Part shown: positions 38,201 through 48,231 of the stretch, in pieces
How positions within the stretch are numbered: position 1 is the first letter of the stretch
Layout of the letters: the number at the start of each line of letters is the position of its first letter
Assembly: GCF_002259605.1 (NCBI RefSeq)
Contig: NZ_MWWR01000010.1
Span: 1 to 63,284 of the forward strand
Reading direction: 5' to 3'
Origin: Pseudoscardovia radai
Lineage (GTDB): Bacteria > Actinomycetota > Actinomycetes > Actinomycetales > Bifidobacteriaceae
DNA: 63,284 nucleotides
Made by a program: the position numbers and the translations under genes
The notes under the pieces: generated by a model
The model's input: the letters and a program-made list of their open reading frames with translations, nothing else
Databases searched by the model: none
What the model was told of the DNA's origin: nothing

Positions 38201-38488
38201 ATGTCCGATGCCGACATGAGCGATGCGGATCTCTCCGGTGCCAGTCTCAGGGGCTCGGCTCTCGATGGCGCGACCATGCGGGGCGTGGATGTCACGGACG
38301 CGGACTTCCTGCGGGCGAGGATGTCCGGGACGGATCTGACCGGCGCATGCCTCTGGGTCCAGGGGCATCGTTATCCGGTGGAGGCAAGCGACTTTGACCG
38401 TGCATATGCCGACGAGGCGATTCTCGGTGAAAAGTTCGACACCCCGGCCATGGAACAGGGCCAGCAGATCGAAACTCCGGGTATCTGA
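35201..38488 (+). CDS. MobF (TrwC/TraI-type) relaxase-helicase with C-terminal pentapeptide repeats
   Basis: 1095 residues. The relaxase domain (1-~290) has an N-terminal Tyr-rich stretch (AEYYG) and the metal-binding three-His motif HGTSRDGDPELHTH near 167-184. The SF1B helicase domain has Walker A GAAGAGKTT (~486-494), Walker B VIVVDEAGML (~573), GDERQLSAVGRGG, and C-terminal motifs up to VGLTRGR. From ~890 the protein carries an unexpected extension: ILVEGKPGQSLRQLVEENK then about 25 pentapeptide units (LSGADLREADLSESNLYQAD and so on) to ~1055. The start has GGAGGGAGG upstream; an ATG at 35219 is the alternative. It would nick and unwind the element for transfer. The repeat domain is homologous to the stand-alone pentapeptide protein of the same element. 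Confidence 0.9.
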   Translation: MRGRIVMGAKPADNAGAGSMNSTDGYAAYLARHEGGTAAKAVRGMAEYYGQAHIVSVSPGAAPVDLGQADAKAIRSILEWNDPETGESRGRIGRNGRPFYEITTNWPKDFDVASLVNPDLASEYARLHNEGNRNVLGYLSGRMYSQVWKDGAIHSCGAGRFDAVCTTHGTSRDGDPELHTHIAIPNRVWCEGKWRSIDSSRLIALNWALQAMHDAKGVCDPSWRRVLASHGLTVRVDENGVASIPELERAADFMSKRRKAIKEEEERLTRRWCKEHPGQEPDYAMRRTLNQMAWARTRKAKDKTGEKAAPDRDRWWRELNDAGIDLSGFVQPRDVPGDAVRDIAERPATDEEKAVIVARAVRALQSERSAWSEWDVDRQLWIEISRSGLCGDSGHLYSLHAQAKRVAMRSMVRLSDQAKAAAPWVRSVTTRHVIDTETELTGILAVRGAGENTPEAMGESVEGLDPGQAEAAAQICGTAALTVVQGAAGAGKTTMLAACRRELDARGRRLLILTPSGKAAKVAARETGAEAWTVHKLLAAHGLTCDDLGTWTDGDLHEPRPGSMYALSVDDVIVVDEAGMLDQETALRLLRLADRYGCKVALVGDERQLSAVGRGGVLGIAARHARSVVEMTQIHRFHDPEWARVTLGIRDCKDPAAMASRLTGGKDVADAAGGHAVWLGEDGEVVDYLARAWADDPGLLITCTTNRQADLVNETIQRERMEAGSLGADWIGCAGDGAVHAGDRIQTRLNDASLGVANRETWTVTDVRADGITATGDDGRSVRLPAGYVSEWVRLAYAVTTYGAQGATANASIHWADGSRADAADVYVGLTRGRADNRLVLTAADQAQARDTLRQILSQSRADLGVAHASRELEESLPSLPEYDLPCILGTDGEILVEGKPGQSLRQLVEENKMGLARASLCGCDLSGMDLSGADLREADLSESNLYQADLKWAVLDGATMRGADLGDSRLERAHLCEADLGDATMRGADMRGVCLDRADMSDADMSDADLSGASLRGSALDGATMRGVDVTDADFLRARMSGTDLTGACLWVQGHRYPVEASDFDRAYADEAILGEKFDTPAMEQGQQIETPGI

Positions 38489-38602
38489 CTCGCCCGGTTC
38501 TCGCGCCGAACAAATCCGGAACGTATCCGCCCATGCGTCGCCGTGCCAGCCCATGACATCGTCCCATGCGGATTCCCGCCAGCGTTCCGAGCCTGTTCTT
38601 CT

Positions 38603-38687
38603 AGATCCAGGGCGCGTTAGCCCTGGATCTTCGAGGGTGGTTCGGAGGGGCTCGGCCCCTCCGGCATGGTCGATCGCCATCGACCAT
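38603..38687. repeat. three consecutive perfect stem-loops after the relaxase gene
   Basis: 38603-38630: AGATCCAGGGC/GCCCTGGATCT, 6-base loop. 38643-38663: CGGAGGGGC/GCCCCTCCG, 3-base loop. 38666-38687: ATGGTCGAT/ATCGACCAT, 4-base loop. All arms are perfect and the three fill 85 bp. The first may end the relaxase transcript although no T run follows. A structured RNA or a single-strand origin is also possible. The remainder of the 38489-38950 gap shows no gene. Confidence 0.75.
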
Positions 38688-38875
38688 GCATCTCCAGAGA
38701 GGATTTATTCTAAGGATCGATTGAATAGTTAGGCGGTTACTGGGTTTGGAGCTGAATCAATTACGTATCAATCGAACCAATAGGCATTCTCGGATCTTTG
38801 GAGATTGCCATATCCATGCTCGTTCGTGGTTCTTCGAACCTTAAACGGCTCCGTGGGGGGAAGAGGATTTCCGCC

Positions 38876-38897
38876 GTGCACCAAAAATGCACCGCGG
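38876..38897. repeat. 22-bp element-end repeat, right copy
   Basis: Matches 27182-27203 with one mismatch and in the same orientation. It lies 54 bases inside the right attachment core. Confidence 0.7.
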
Positions 38898-38916
38898 GCG
38901 GCCCTGGATATGCAAA

Positions 38917-38947
38917 AACCCTTGGAACCATCGTGATTCCAAGGGTT
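38917..38947 (-). terminator. terminator of tRNA-Leu supplied by the element
   Basis: AACCCTTGGAA pairs with TTCCAAGGGTT around a 9-base loop; on the minus strand it is followed by TTTTTGC. It lies 8 bases beyond the tRNA 3' end, on the element side of the junction. Confidence 0.8.
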
Positions 38948-38954
38948 TGAATCG

Positions 38955-39038
<84 letters not shown>

Positions 39039-39099
39039 AAACATATGGAAGAATAGCACCGCTTGCGCAGGAATGCAATTTCTCGACGATTTTCCCGTC

Positions 39100-39138
39100 G
39101 TCGGCGTGTCGTGTCGGCGTGTCGTATCGGCGTGTCGC
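39100..39138. repeat. three tandem 13-bp repeats
   Basis: GTCGGCGTGTCGT at 39100 and 39113, and ATCGGCGTGTCGC at 39126, in the leader region of the amidase gene. Function not apparent. Confidence 0.6.
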
Positions 39139-39272
39139 GGTGTCTCCTTGGGTTTGTGGCGGGTGAATTTCCGACGGTCTGGCGTTCTTGGAGCGATCGC
39201 GGACCTTCTGAGCGAACGTTTTGCCTGATACTCTGGCGCCAGACGTGGATGCACCGATGAAAGCGGGGAACG

Positions 39273-40805
39273 ATGAGCGAGAACCGTGCCGAAGAACAGC
39301 GTGTCGATTGTGCCGACGGCGTCAATCGTGCGGATTGCGGCAAGCTTGCCGAGGCGACCTCCGCGCAACTGGCCTTCGCGCAACAGGCTCCCATTCGCAC
39401 CCCGCAGTGGCGCGCGGCCGACTCCGCACGCACTGACCGCGCCGCCGCCCCCGCCGCCGCCACATCCACCCCCGCCTTCGACACCACCATCTGGCGCGTC
39501 GTCGGCAACCCGCTCGCCGCTCCGACCGGGCACGGCGCTCTTGATGGCCTTGGCGTGGCGGTCAAGGATCTTTTCGCGGTCAAAGGCTTCGCCATCGGCG
39601 CGGGCAATCCGCGGTACCTGGCCGATTCGGCGCCGCAGTCCGAGAGTGCGCCGGCAGTCCGCCGCCTTCTCGACGCCGGCGCGCATGTGGTCGGCATTGC
39701 GCAAACCGATGAATTCGCGTATTCCCTGGCCGGCGCGAATGTGCATTACGGCACGCCGCCGAATCCGCAGGCGCCCGGCCGCATCAGTGGCGGCTCCTCG
39801 TCGGGGCCGGCCGCGGCCGTGGCAACGGGGCAGGCCGACATCGGGCTTGGCACGGACACGGCCGGGTCGCTGCGCATCCCGGGGTCCTACGAGGGCCTGT
39901 GGGCCATTCGCACGACGCATAACCGGGTGCCGCGAACCGGCGTGCATCCGCTGTCCGACTCCTTTGACACCGTGGGCGTGCTCGCACGCGACGGCGCTGT
40001 GTTCACACGCGCTGTGGATGCGCTGATGCCGGAGCCTGACTCCATATCCGCGTTCGATGTGCTCGCCGACGGAGGGCTTGCCGTGGCGCCGGCGCTTGAT
40101 GCCGATGTACAGCCGGATGTGGCCGAAGTGCTCGAGGCGTTCCGCGATGCCGTGCGGCGATATACCGGCGGCGGGCGCGACGCGAATGGCAGTGCGAGCG
40201 ATGACGCGAGTGACGTCGCGAGTTCACCGATGGGCGGCGCGAGGCAGGAGTGCGGCCACACTATAAAAGAGCCGTCCGCTTCGCCCCGCATTGCCATCTC
40301 GAAAATCTCCGGCATGGACGTCGACGAGTCGGATCTTGACGAATGGGAATCCATTTTCCAAGTGGTGCGCGGCTATGAGGCGTGGCAGGGCAACGGCGCA
40401 TGGGTGCGCGGCCATATGGATGCCTTGGCTCCTGAGATCGCTGCGCGCTTCGAGCGCGATTCGCATATTGTGGAGCGCGACTACATTGCTGGTCTCGAGC
40501 GCTTGGAAACGGCGCGCGCGGAACTGCGGGGGAGCTTGGGGAATCGTGTGCTGCTGATCCCCACCGCCTCCTCCGTTGCGCCTCCGGCAGATGCCGCACC
40601 GGAGGCGAGGGCGCAGATCGCGAAGGCGCGTGCCGATACGATTCGCCTGACGTCTCTTGCAGGCGTTGGCGGGCTTCCGGCGCTGACGATTCCGCTGCTG
40701 ACGCACGATGGCTTGCCGTGCGGCGTGTGCCTTGTGGGTCCTGCGGGTTGTGACCGCACTCTATCTCGGGCGGCGGTGGAGCTGCTACGGGAGCTTGTGC
40801 GCTGA
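39273..40805 (+). CDS. amidase signature family hydrolase
   Basis: 510 residues. The Ser-cisSer-Lys triad of the amidase signature family is complete: Lys in GVAVKDLF (~97), the cis-Ser in GGSSSGPAAAVATG (~173) and the nucleophile in GTDTAGSLRIPGSYEG (~197). The first 60 residues are Ala-rich and look non-conserved. It hydrolyses an amide of unknown identity. GatA is less likely: it sits without gatB/gatC, and the Ala-rich head and an Asp/Ser-rich insertion near 290-330 are unlike GatA. It lies next to the tRNA-Leu gene and ends in its own terminator. The ribosome site is GGGGAA just before ATG 39273. Confidence 0.87.
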   Translation: MSENRAEEQRVDCADGVNRADCGKLAEATSAQLAFAQQAPIRTPQWRAADSARTDRAAAPAAATSTPAFDTTIWRVVGNPLAAPTGHGALDGLGVAVKDLFAVKGFAIGAGNPRYLADSAPQSESAPAVRRLLDAGAHVVGIAQTDEFAYSLAGANVHYGTPPNPQAPGRISGGSSSGPAAAVATGQADIGLGTDTAGSLRIPGSYEGLWAIRTTHNRVPRTGVHPLSDSFDTVGVLARDGAVFTRAVDALMPEPDSISAFDVLADGGLAVAPALDADVQPDVAEVLEAFRDAVRRYTGGGRDANGSASDDASDVASSPMGGARQECGHTIKEPSASPRIAISKISGMDVDESDLDEWESIFQVVRGYEAWQGNGAWVRGHMDALAPEIAARFERDSHIVERDYIAGLERLETARAELRGSLGNRVLLIPTASSVAPPADAAPEARAQIAKARADTIRLTSLAGVGGLPALTIPLLTHDGLPCGVCLVGPAGCDRTLSRAAVELLRELVR

Positions 40806-40885
40806 CGCGCGCCGCGGCGTGATGGCATGGGGCCCGGGGTGGTGGTTTCGCCGGAGGTGGGTGCGGCTATATGGAGTGTGGCCAC

Positions 40886-40925
40886 ACGACACGCCGAACC
40901 GCCGCATGGTTCGAGGCGTGTCGTT
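40886..40925 (+). terminator. terminator of the amidase gene
   Basis: ACGACACGCC pairs with GGCGTGTCGT, extended by GAACC/GGTTC inside, and is followed by TTCTG. The rest of the 370-base gap to 41175 must hold the promoter and a long leader of the secreted protein gene; I recognised no riboswitch in it. Confidence 0.8.
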
Positions 40926-41175
40926 TCTGCCGCCGGCAGGAGTTTGGCAAAGCTGACGTCGACGATTTATAGTAAAGACAAACCTCGGGTGACGATGCTC
41001 GGGGCACGGAGATGACGATAGGGCGATTTGTGGAGAGGGAACCCTGAACGTAGACGGCAACCCTGCCAGGTCTCAGGATATGAATCTTCGCGCGATCGGT
41101 CGGATGAGTGGTCGTCCGGGCGCTTGTGTGTGCTTCCCGTTGCGTCTCCCGAGAACTAAGGAAAAGGAGACAAGG

Positions 41176-44058
41176 ATGGGAACATCAGGTCATCCCGGGC
41201 GGACGCGCTCATCGGCATCGTATGTGCTGTCGGCGCTGGTCGCCATGGTGTGCACGCTGGCCATGCTGGCCGGTGCGCTGACCGTCGTGCGTCCTGCGCA
41301 GGCCGCGCAGGACGGCAATCTGCGCATCGAAATCGACAACCCGGCCGTCGGAAACTGGAACGTGTCGCAGGAAGGCCAGAGCGTCAACATAGCCGTCGGC
41401 CAGAAGGTCAGCTTCAGCCTGTGGAATTTAAATGGTTCCGGTGTGGGGGTCGCGGCCAATACGGCGCTCTGGTATGTCAACGACAATCCGATTGCGCTGT
41501 GCAAGTCCGTTGGCGACAGCGGCAACTGCCAGCAGAACAACGAACGTGAGGACGATTTCGGCGCGGCCGTGGGTGTGCCGTTCGATGCGAATGCGAAATC
41601 CGTGAATTTCATCGGCCTTCGTGAAGGCACGGCGCAGATCAAGGCCGTGGCGAGCGACGGATCGACGACGGAAACCGCCACGACCACCATCACCGTGCAT
41701 CCGGCCAAGCTCAAGATCGTGCGTACCAAGGACTCCCGCGAGCTGACCGATGCCGACACCACCGAGCTCACCGCCGGCGAGGACGTCTCCCTGCAGTATT
41801 ACGTCACCTTCGACGGGGACGGCGAGAACACCCAGAACAAGTGCTACAGCTACCAGTTCACGAGCTCACAGTGGAACAATCCGCCATACTGGGACGAGGA
41901 GGTCACCGGCGCCGATGGCAAAACGCGGACGGTGAGGCATTCCGCCGACGGCTGGGGAATCTCCAACGGGGCCGTCATGGACTTCAACGGCCAGACCGGC
42001 ACGCAGGGCACCAGCGTCAAGGTCCGCACGCTTGTGCCCGGCACATCGGCCGTCTCCCTGAACACATTCTTCGCGTACAGGCATAAGGTCGCCAGCACGA
42101 ACGCCGACGGCAAGACCACGTACAAGACCGTGTCCGATTTGTACGGCAACATCAGCGCCTCCACGAATTTCGACGTGCTCCCGCCGACCATCTCGGTGCA
42201 GTACGGCGATGCCAGCAGCCCTGTCACCGTGGATAACGGCGGTCAGGTGGATCTGTCGGTCGGCGAGATGCTGCAGTTCTCCTATGGCATCTCGCCGCTG
42301 CACCCCGATTATGCCGATCAGCACCCCGCGCACTGGGACTCCAGCAACAAGCAGGTGGCCACGATCGACTCCGACAGCGGCAAGAAGCTCACGGCCATCG
42401 ACACCGGCTCCACGTCGGTGACGGTGTCGATCGGCGGCGAGACCTTCGACCTCGGCGTGGCCGTGGCCGAGCCGACGCTGACGCTGAGCTACCAGGGCGG
42501 CCTGCCCGAGCCCGTGGACGTGACGGACGGCACGATGGAACTCACGGCCGGCGAACAGGCCGACCTGACCCTCGGTTTCGCCGAACGCCATGATTACGCC
42601 TCGCTGAACTCCATGAAGTGGAAGTCGTCCGACACGAGCATCGTCACGGTGAACGGCTCGTCGGCGTCCAGCAGGTACGGCTCGAGCCCGAAAACCACCG
42701 TGACCGCCAAGAAGCCCGGCGACGTCACCGTCACCGGCACCCTTGCCGGCCGCAACGTGACGGCCACCGTGCATGTGGTGGAAGCCACGCTCGATCTGAC
42801 GCGCAAGTCCGGTCTGTCCACCCGCACGGGGGATGACGATTCCAAGGTCTATGTGACGAACCAGAGCCTGGATGTCACGCCCGGCGAATCCGTCGTGATC
42901 ACCTCCGAGATCTCGCCCGTGCACGGCTACGCGAAGTTCCTCGGCAGTGCCACGAGCACCAAGTGGACCGAAGATTCCCGCGGCAAGACCATCTCCATGA
43001 GGACCGGCTCCACGCAGACCACCGTCACCGCCGTCAGCGCACAGGGCGCGGATTCCACGCCTGCGGTGCTGACCGCTACGGCGGGCGGCAAGTCCGTGAC
43101 CCTCACCTTCAACGTGGTCAAGCCCCAGGTGGCGATTACGCAGGCCAACGGCAAGGAGACCGCCGATGTGACGGGTCAGACGCTGAACGTCCAGCGCAAC
43201 ACCAGGCTCTCGCTCGGGTCCTCCGTCACCCCGCTGCATCCCGATTACGCCACCTTCGACAGGAACGCCGTCAAGTGGGCGTCGAGCGCGCCGACCATCG
43301 CCACGGTCCAGTCCGAGACGAACGGCACCGTGACCGGCAGGGCGGAGGGCGAGGCTACGATCACCGCCGTGCTTGACGGTGTCGGCGCCACCGCGAACGT
43401 GAACGTCACCGTGCCGATCACGGCGGTCGAGAACCCGGCCGACGTGACCACCGACGCGGGCACCGCGCCGAACCTTCCCGTGAGCGTCAAGGCCACGTGG
43501 GAGAACGGCAAGCAGACCGAGGAGAAGGTCACGTGGAATGCCGTGCCCGAGTCCAGCTACGCCCGCCCCGGTAGCTTCACCGTGACCGGCAAGGTGGAGG
43601 GATACAACGGCGTCGTGCGCGTCAAGGTGGTCGTGAACGCCAGCACGCAGGAGATGTACCGCCTGTACAATCCGAACTCCGGCGAGCATTTCTACACGGC
43701 CGCATCCAACGAGCGCGACAGCCTCAAGAGCCACGGCTGGAAGGACGAGGGCGTGGGCTGGATCGCGCCGATCAAGAGCGCCTCGCCCGTGTACCGCCTG
43801 TACAATCCGAATTCCGGCGACCATCACTACACGATGGACAGCGGCGAGCGCAACGGCCTGCTGAGCCAGGGCTGGCGCGACGAGGGAATCGGCTGGTACT
43901 CCGCGGAGGGCGACAAGCGCATCCCGCTGTATCGCCAGTACAACCCGAATGCCCAGACCGGTTCGCATAACTACACGCTGAACACCGGCGAGCGTGACAC
44001 CCTGGTGAAGCAGGGCTGGCACGACGAGGGCATCAGCTGGTACGCCGTGTCGCAGTGA
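41176..44058 (+). CDS. secreted Ig-like repeat protein with C-terminal DUF5648 repeats
   Basis: 960 residues from ATG 41176, with AAAAGGAGACAAGG directly upstream. A signal peptide (hydrophobic VLSALVAMVCTLAMLAGAL, cleavage near AQAA) is followed by about six Big_2-like Ig modules, seen as repeated (S/A)VT(V/A) and WxSSDxxIVTV strands. One Big_4-like module follows (KATWENGKQTEEKVTW), then three DUF5648 units (YRLYNPNSGEHFYT, YRLYNPNSGDHHYT, YRQYNPNAQTGSHNYT). There is no sorting signal. It has the same overall plan as 7386-9839, at a separate locus. Proposed role: adhesive or matrix surface protein (inference). Confidence 0.86.
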   Translation: MGTSGHPGRTRSSASYVLSALVAMVCTLAMLAGALTVVRPAQAAQDGNLRIEIDNPAVGNWNVSQEGQSVNIAVGQKVSFSLWNLNGSGVGVAANTALWYVNDNPIALCKSVGDSGNCQQNNEREDDFGAAVGVPFDANAKSVNFIGLREGTAQIKAVASDGSTTETATTTITVHPAKLKIVRTKDSRELTDADTTELTAGEDVSLQYYVTFDGDGENTQNKCYSYQFTSSQWNNPPYWDEEVTGADGKTRTVRHSADGWGISNGAVMDFNGQTGTQGTSVKVRTLVPGTSAVSLNTFFAYRHKVASTNADGKTTYKTVSDLYGNISASTNFDVLPPTISVQYGDASSPVTVDNGGQVDLSVGEMLQFSYGISPLHPDYADQHPAHWDSSNKQVATIDSDSGKKLTAIDTGSTSVTVSIGGETFDLGVAVAEPTLTLSYQGGLPEPVDVTDGTMELTAGEQADLTLGFAERHDYASLNSMKWKSSDTSIVTVNGSSASSRYGSSPKTTVTAKKPGDVTVTGTLAGRNVTATVHVVEATLDLTRKSGLSTRTGDDDSKVYVTNQSLDVTPGESVVITSEISPVHGYAKFLGSATSTKWTEDSRGKTISMRTGSTQTTVTAVSAQGADSTPAVLTATAGGKSVTLTFNVVKPQVAITQANGKETADVTGQTLNVQRNTRLSLGSSVTPLHPDYATFDRNAVKWASSAPTIATVQSETNGTVTGRAEGEATITAVLDGVGATANVNVTVPITAVENPADVTTDAGTAPNLPVSVKATWENGKQTEEKVTWNAVPESSYARPGSFTVTGKVEGYNGVVRVKVVVNASTQEMYRLYNPNSGEHFYTAASNERDSLKSHGWKDEGVGWIAPIKSASPVYRLYNPNSGDHHYTMDSGERNGLLSQGWRDEGIGWYSAEGDKRIPLYRQYNPNAQTGSHNYTLNTGERDTLVKQGWHDEGISWYAVSQ

Positions 44059-44151
44059 CGTGCGGCCGCGCGCCGCTGCGGTGTCGCTGAGGTGTCACCG
44101 CGGCGGCGCTGAAGCGTGGCGGCCGACACCAATAGCCGACATCAATAACGC

Positions 44152-44186
44152 AGGGGCGGGTGTGCATATGCGCACCCGCCCCTTGT
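44152..44186. terminator. terminator between converging genes
   Basis: AGGGGCGGGTG pairs with CACCCGCCCCT (central tgcatatgcg loop) and ends in TTG. It lies between the secreted-protein gene and the converging tgt gene and may serve both. Confidence 0.82.
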
Positions 44187-44263
44187 GCATCCGCTGCCGG
44201 AACCGCATCCGCGGATCCGGCAGCGCTATCGTGAATCCGTCCCGGAATCGTGAAGCCGCTCCG

Positions 44264-45934
<1,671 letters not shown>

Positions 45935-46008
45935 TCAGGATTCTGGCCTTTACTATGTCTCAGCCAACGAAGCGCGGCCTCAATCCGCGCATGAAGGAGC
46001 ATGAAGCT

Positions 46009-47967
46009 ATGAGCAACACCAATCCCCAGCCGGGCTGGGGCGCTTCGAACCAGCCGGATGCACACGCCGGCGACACGAATCTTTCCCATACCGAGTCCAC
46101 CGAACAGGCGCAGAACGCCGCGAACGCCGCGAACGCCGGCGCTGCGCAGACCTCTGCGCAGACTGCCGCAGCCGCGCAGGACGCAACGGCCACCCAGCCG
46201 CTGAGCGCCGCCGCAACCCAGCCGCTGAACGCCGCACCAACGCAGAACATCCCCGACATGCAGCCGGATTATCGTGCGGCATCGAACCGTCCGGCCGAAA
46301 GCACGGGATACCGCGCGGCCGCCGGCTACGGCGCGAACGCCTCGAACAGCGCCTCGGTGAACGCGGCAAACGACGCGAACCGCGGCTACGACACCGCCAA
46401 TCGTGGCTATGACGCCTCGAACCGCGGTTATGCCTATGGCTACACCCCGGCCCCGGGCTACGGCGCGAACCCGAACCCCGGCTTCAGCACGAATCCGGAC
46501 CCCGGCTTCGGCGCGAACGGTTCGAACAGCACGAACGGTTCGAACGACTCGAATGGCTCGGAATATCGCGGTGGCTATGGCTCGGGCTACGGCGCGAATG
46601 ACGCCAACCCCACCGCCGGCAACGGCACCGGCTGGAACGGCGGCCCCTCCGACGGCGGCCCGGATCCCCACGGTACCGAGCCGAACGGCGGAAACGAACT
46701 CAACGGCGCCTCCACCAAGACGAAGCGCCATGCGTCCACGGTGGCCACGGCCGTCATCGCCGCCCTTGTCGCGGTCGCGCTGTCGCTCGGCATCGGATTC
46801 GCGGCGCTGCAGAACGGCTGGATCACGGTGCGTTCCGCCTCCGGCACCACCACGACCCTCAAGAGCTCCACCGGCAGCGACACCGGCTCCTCCACGCAGG
46901 TGGCCGACGGCTCCGACTGGGTGACGGTCGCCAAAAGCGTGAACAACTCCGTCGTGTCCATCCTCGTCACCGAAAGCGGCGGCAGCGCCCGCGGCTCCGG
47001 CGCCATCCTCGACACGAGCGGCCACGTCGTGACCAACAACCATGTGGTCAGCGGCGCGCAGAGCATCTACGTCACGCTGTCCGACGGCTCGATGTACCAG
47101 GCGAGCGTCGTCGGCACCGACCCGACCACCGACCTCGCGGTGCTGCAGATGCAGAACGCCCCGAGCGACCTGACGCCGATCACCTTCGCCGATTCCGATT
47201 CGCTCGCCGTCGGTGAATCCGTCATGGCCATCGGCAACCCGCTCGGCCTGTCGAACACCACCACCACCGGCATCATCTCCGCGCTCAACCGCCCGGTGTC
47301 GACGTACAGTGACGACTCCTCGTCGCCATCCTCGTCCTCGTCCGTCGTCGTGACGAACGCCATCCAGATCGATGCGGCCATCAACCCCGGTAATTCGGGC
47401 GGCCCGACCTTCAACTCCGCCGGCCAGGTAATCGGCATCAACTCCTCGATCGCCACCACGAGCTCCTCGACCGGCTCCAGCTCCTCCTCCGGCTCGATCG
47501 GCATCGGCTTCGCCATCCCGTCGAACCTCGTGAAGAGCGTGTGCGATCAGATCATCAGCTCCGGCTCCGTCACGCACGTGCAGCTCGGCGTCTCGATCAG
47601 CACGCAGTACGTGGAGTACAACAACGGCTACCGTGCCGGCGCCGAGGTCGAGAGCGTGACGAGCGGCTCGCCCGCCGAGAAGGCCGGTCTGCAGAAGGGC
47701 GACCTCATCATCGCCTACAACGGCAACCTCGTGAACAGCTCCTCGTCGGTGCTCGGCTACGTGAGGGCCACGAAGCAGGGTGACACCGTGACGCTGACCG
47801 TCATCAGAAACGGCCAGACGCAGGACATCCAGGTGACGATGGACCAGGCCGAGAGCGCGAGCGGCTCGTCGTCCAGCGGCGGCAGCTCCTCGAACGGCAG
47901 CGGCAATGGCGGCGACGGCGGCGGTCTCTACGATCCGTTCGGCCTCTTCGGCAACGGTGATAACTGA
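46009..47967 (+). CDS. HtrA/DegP-like membrane-anchored serine protease with PDZ domain
   Basis: 652 residues. The first ~240 are a cytoplasmic, disordered Ala/Asn/Gly/Tyr-rich region; a single membrane segment (about 244-268) follows. The extracellular trypsin-like domain has the triad His in TNNHVVSG (~344), Asp in TTDLAVLQM (~374) and Ser in NPGNSGGPTFN (~463). A PDZ domain spans ~520-615 (LGVSISTQYVE, SPAEKAGLQKGDLII). A Ser/Gly-rich tail ends the protein. This is the standard high-GC Gram-positive HtrA layout for envelope protein quality control. AAGGAG precedes ATG 46009. A strong terminator follows. The 341-base gap upstream shows no gene. Confidence 0.93.
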   Translation: MSNTNPQPGWGASNQPDAHAGDTNLSHTESTEQAQNAANAANAGAAQTSAQTAAAAQDATATQPLSAAATQPLNAAPTQNIPDMQPDYRAASNRPAESTGYRAAAGYGANASNSASVNAANDANRGYDTANRGYDASNRGYAYGYTPAPGYGANPNPGFSTNPDPGFGANGSNSTNGSNDSNGSEYRGGYGSGYGANDANPTAGNGTGWNGGPSDGGPDPHGTEPNGGNELNGASTKTKRHASTVATAVIAALVAVALSLGIGFAALQNGWITVRSASGTTTTLKSSTGSDTGSSTQVADGSDWVTVAKSVNNSVVSILVTESGGSARGSGAILDTSGHVVTNNHVVSGAQSIYVTLSDGSMYQASVVGTDPTTDLAVLQMQNAPSDLTPITFADSDSLAVGESVMAIGNPLGLSNTTTTGIISALNRPVSTYSDDSSSPSSSSSVVVTNAIQIDAAINPGNSGGPTFNSAGQVIGINSSIATTSSSTGSSSSSGSIGIGFAIPSNLVKSVCDQIISSGSVTHVQLGVSISTQYVEYNNGYRAGAEVESVTSGSPAEKAGLQKGDLIIAYNGNLVNSSSSVLGYVRATKQGDTVTLTVIRNGQTQDIQVTMDQAESASGSSSSGGSSSNGSGNGGDGGGLYDPFGLFGNGDN

Positions 47968-48010
47968 TCGGTTGCCTGATCCCGACCGCGAACCATAACC
48001 CAGCGCCTGT

Positions 48011-48067
48011 CCGCAACCCGTCACATTGTTATCAATTCAGGAACAATGTGATGGGTTGCGGACATTT
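48011..48067 (+). terminator. terminator after the HtrA-like gene, with a half-copy nearby
   Basis: A 20-bp stem with one mismatch (CCGCAACCC.TCACATTGTT and its complement) around an 11-base loop is followed by GACATTTTTG. One arm is repeated at 48102-48125 (TCCG.AA..C.TCACATTGTTAT), just before the acyltransferase gene. Confidence 0.8.
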
Positions 48068-48231
48068 TTGGGTGGTTTTGGCCCCGAAATCGTGGATTTG
48101 TGTCCGAAAGCCATCACATTGTTATGGAGCGGGCGCGCAAGGGGAACGGGCGCGGGCGGCGTAGTATGACCTGAGGAATGCCGCGCGGGCTGTCAACCGC
48201 CCGGCGGGTTATACGGAGCGAAGGGTGGCCT

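Noticed and set aside
31976..38680. A very long minus-strand open frame (over 2,200 codons) covering the relaxase and the restriction enzyme
   Set aside because: Only the part from 34876 leftwards has a ribosome site and recognisable domains; the rest is antisense to the relaxase gene and gives Arg/His-rich nonsense.
40926..41175. Riboswitch in the long leader of the third DUF5648 protein
   Set aside because: The leader has GGGAACCC-type short stems but no conserved aptamer core I recognise.
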